From Gammaproteobacteria bacterium (GTDB lineage: Bacteria; Pseudomonadota; Gammaproteobacteria; Pseudomonadales; Azotimanducaceae), in the NCBI GenBank assembly GCA_002694945.1, contig NZNP01000108.1:1-6497 (forward strand): 6,497 bases of DNA, in the 5' to 3' direction. This document shows positions 4,766-6,497 of this stretch, one piece after another. Every line of letters begins with the position of its first letter. Position 1 is the first letter of the stretch. The notes beneath the pieces were generated by a model that saw only the letters and a list, made by a program, of their open reading frames with translations, was not told where the DNA came from and did no database searches. The position numbers were made by a program, and so were the translations under genes.

Positions 4766-6497
4766 ATGGTCAAGGACACAGACGCTATGCAGAAGGCGCT
4801 GACAGATATCTCAGACGTAGACGATCTCATCGCTACATTCCTGCCCAAGATGAAGGCGTACCTCACAGTCACCCTCAAGGCTCCATGGGCGCTCCAAGAA
4901 GCGTTCGGCTGGTACCGTAACGACGCCCATCGCGCGGAATGTGACCGGGCCAAGCAGAATGCCAAACGCCTCGATCAACTTGCCGCTGCTGAGCTCGCCA
5001 ACATCACGACCGAGGAGTACATCGACAGGCGCTCATCGATACTCCCAGTCACGCCGCCAAGGCGTGTCGGTGATGACGAAGAAGCGGGTCCGGCTCCTGC
5101 CACCCCAGTCGCAGCCGGCAAGGTGACTACCCTGCCGTCCGACGTGTTTAGCTTCAGCAAGATCCAACGGGCGATTTACATTCAGTGCACGTTGGCGACT
5201 GAGAAGTACATGCCGGGCCTCCTCGGCGACATCAACGTTGCTCTGCCTAACTATGGCGTAGAAGCGCTGCGCATGCTGTTCGACGTCATCGCCCCGCGCG
5301 ATGACATCAGCAAGTCCTCCGCGAGGTCCAAGTTCGAGGCCTACTTCGCGGGCCCGCTCCAAGGCAAGACCCTTCACGCCTTCTTCGAAGGAGCTCTGCA
5401 GCAGAGCAAGGTGGTGTGCTACTATGAGGAGTCCGAGCACGACAGCCACGCCATCGTCGACAGGACCATCACCGCCCTCTATGGGCTCCACAGCGACGTC
5501 GTGCTCATGGGTAGGCTCGATCGCTTCAAGACCGTTGCGCCTTCATCGGAGGCCGTAACGGTCCTTGCGAAGCAAAAGCGAGTCACCGACTTCAGAGCTC
5601 TCCTCTTGCAGTATGACAGGGAGGTGACAACCAAGCGCCAGGTCGTACTCGCGACTCAAGCCGCGGCGTTGGCTAAGTACGGCGGCGGCGGCGGCAGCAG
5701 CGGCGGCGGCCCAGCTGCAGGCAGGGTCCATCGCCAAGTCACCCCACATGCAGGTGATCCACAAGCTGCCCATTGGTTTGACAACTCTGTCTCCACCCCG
5801 AACGGGACTGGCCCCTGCACGTGGTGTATGACGTTCCTAGGAAAGGAGTATCCTCACGACGTCAGCAACTGTCGCAACAAGAGGAACCCAGACAAGCTCA
5901 AGTCGATCGCCGAGGCTCGTGAGCGTGGCTCCTTGCAAGCAGACAGCGTCAAGGCGAAGAAGGTTGATAGCCGCAGCCCCACCTGCATTATCTGCCATGG
6001 CCACCATCGTGCTGATCAGTGCACTTTCTTGACTGGAGTGCGTGAGATCGTTCAAGCTCATCAGGCCAAGCTCGAGGAAGAAGCCAAGCAGCTCTCTCGC
6101 GTCGACGCTTCTACGTCCGCCTCCTCCGGTAATCCGCATGCTCTTCTCATGGCCATGCGATCTACCTCTGCGACGACGATGATAGATGCCCTCTCCAAGC
6201 CGTTCAAGCAGGCTTTCGCAACTGATTACAAGCTCGTCGCACGGCAGGCGAAACCTAAGAATGGCGCGCCAGATGTCTACGTAGCAAGTCGTCAGGTACC
6301 AGCTGGCTATTCCGTCGTCAAGCCGGGGAGTCCAGGCTTTCGCGTACCTCGAAGAGTGCACGTCGATCAATCGCCGACTGCCACCGAGCAACGGCGTCTT
6401 GCCAAACTGGCAACCCGGGTAAGACACGACATCTGTGCAGCTTTCCGCACATTAGACACTGTTGCTCAGATCAGCGCACTAGCCGCGGCTGAGAAAA
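4766..6497 (+). CDS. gag: Retrotransposon Gag-like protein with two zinc knuckles, 3'-partial
   Basis: Likely structural capsid/nucleocapsid protein of a copia element, packaging the RNA in virus-like particles. The frame starts at ATG 4766, the first in-frame ATG after an in-frame TGA at 4751-4753, in a favourable context (A at -3, G at +4), and is still open after 577 codons at the right edge. Features seen: an Ala/Arg/Lys-rich helix-prone N-terminal part (about 45-75), a Pro/Ala linker (82-103), a mostly helical capsid-like region (about 115-300, with FEAYFAGPLQGKTLHAFFEG and VTDFRALLLQYDREV resembling copia Gag/UBN2 blocks), a Gly/Ser run (306-315), then two zinc knuckles: C351-x2-C354-x9-H364-x4-C369 and C407-x2-C410-x3-H414-x4-C419. 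Around 158 further residues follow without a recognised domain. Sitting directly after an LTR-like tract is where Gag belongs. It may be the start of a single Gag-Pol frame. Primary similarity to known Gag is weak, so the call rests on knuckles and position. Confidence 0.85.
   Translation, partial: MVKDTDAMQKALTDISDVDDLIATFLPKMKAYLTVTLKAPWALQEAFGWYRNDAHRAECDRAKQNAKRLDQLAAAELANITTEEYIDRRSSILPVTPPRRVGDDEEAGPAPATPVAAGKVTTLPSDVFSFSKIQRAIYIQCTLATEKYMPGLLGDINVALPNYGVEALRMLFDVIAPRDDISKSSARSKFEAYFAGPLQGKTLHAFFEGALQQSKVVCYYEESEHDSHAIVDRTITALYGLHSDVVLMGRLDRFKTVAPSSEAVTVLAKQKRVTDFRALLLQYDREVTTKRQVVLATQAAALAKYGGGGGSSGGGPAAGRVHRQVTPHAGDPQAAHWFDNSVSTPNGTGPCTWCMTFLGKEYPHDVSNCRNKRNPDKLKSIAEARERGSLQADSVKAKKVDSRSPTCIICHGHHRADQCTFLTGVREIVQAHQAKLEEEAKQLSRVDASTSASSGNPHALLMAMRSTSATTMIDALSKPFKQAFATDYKLVARQAKPKNGAPDVYVASRQVPAGYSVVKPGSPGFRVPRRVHVDQSPTATEQRRLAKLATRVRHDICAAFRTLDTVAQISALAAAEK
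5681..5710 (+). repeat. GGC trinucleotide repeat encoding a Gly/Ser linker in Gag
   Basis: Five GGC codons, two AGC codons and three GGC codons in a row give GGGGGSSGGG (Gag residues 306-315). The run separates the capsid-like helical region from the zinc-knuckle part and probably acts as a flexible hinge. Such a repeat is likely to vary in length between copies. Confidence 0.85.

Larger units (their letters stand above)
4409..6497 (+). mobile_element. Right LTR retrotransposon, 5' part (LTR, leader and gag)
   Basis: The candidate LTR followed by a Gag frame is the 5' part of a second element in the same orientation as the left one. If the LTR is shared, the two internal regions are in tandem around one LTR. 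Whether the two elements are the same family cannot be decided here, because the window contains pol from one and gag from the other with no overlapping part. The Gag frame is intact. Confidence 0.65.

Noticed and set aside
5033..5491. A 152-codon reverse-strand ORF opposite the capsid-like part of gag
   Set aside because: It is a mirror of the biased codon use of gag. The Gly/Val/Leu/Asp-rich translation shows no domain, and no promoter is visible.
5837..6427. A 196-codon reverse-strand ORF opposite gag
   Set aside because: It is the antisense shadow of a frame with clear zinc knuckles. It has no recognisable domain or coding signature of its own.

Overview
The window is built entirely from LTR retrotransposon sequence of the Ty1/copia (Pseudoviridae-like) type, which places it in a eukaryotic nuclear genome. 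I see no host gene, tRNA, rRNA, CRISPR array or bacterial operon feature. The divergent copia-type pol, GC-rich coding DNA and AT-rich LTR-like spacer would fit a protist or microalga (for example a stramenopile). That placement is inference only: nothing in the window fixes the taxon.

Layout. (1) Bases 1-4386 form one uninterrupted forward frame that is already open at the left edge. It encodes, in copia order, a basic Ser/Arg/Pro-rich segment, aspartic protease, integrase (zinc finger, DD35E core, C-terminal region), a low-complexity linker, reverse transcriptase and RNase H. Its 5' end, presumably Gag, lies outside the window. (2) Bases 4387-4765 carry no long ORF. Fourteen bases after the pol stop is a polypurine tract (4400-4408) followed directly by TG, as expected at the start of a 3' LTR. 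An AT-rich tract follows with short direct repeats, a TATA-like box, an AATAAA and a 36-codon upstream ORF. (3) From 4766 to the right edge a second forward frame, also uninterrupted, encodes a Gag-like protein with two variant CCHC zinc knuckles. It has not ended at base 6497.

How the parts fit. A copia element normally reads LTR-gag-pol-LTR. Here the order is pol-LTR-gag, so the window most simply spans the junction between two elements in direct orientation. They may share one LTR (a tandem array or product of LTR-LTR recombination), or the window may be a permuted read of a one-LTR circle. Both frames are free of stops and frameshifts, and every catalytic acidic residue of protease, integrase, RT and RNase H is present, so the material looks young and possibly active. 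Unusual points are an NTDD in place of the YxDD motif of RT, a Cys in place of the second His of the integrase zinc finger, non-canonical Gag zinc knuckle spacing, an 11-G run inside pol, and no recognisable tRNA primer-binding site after the LTR.
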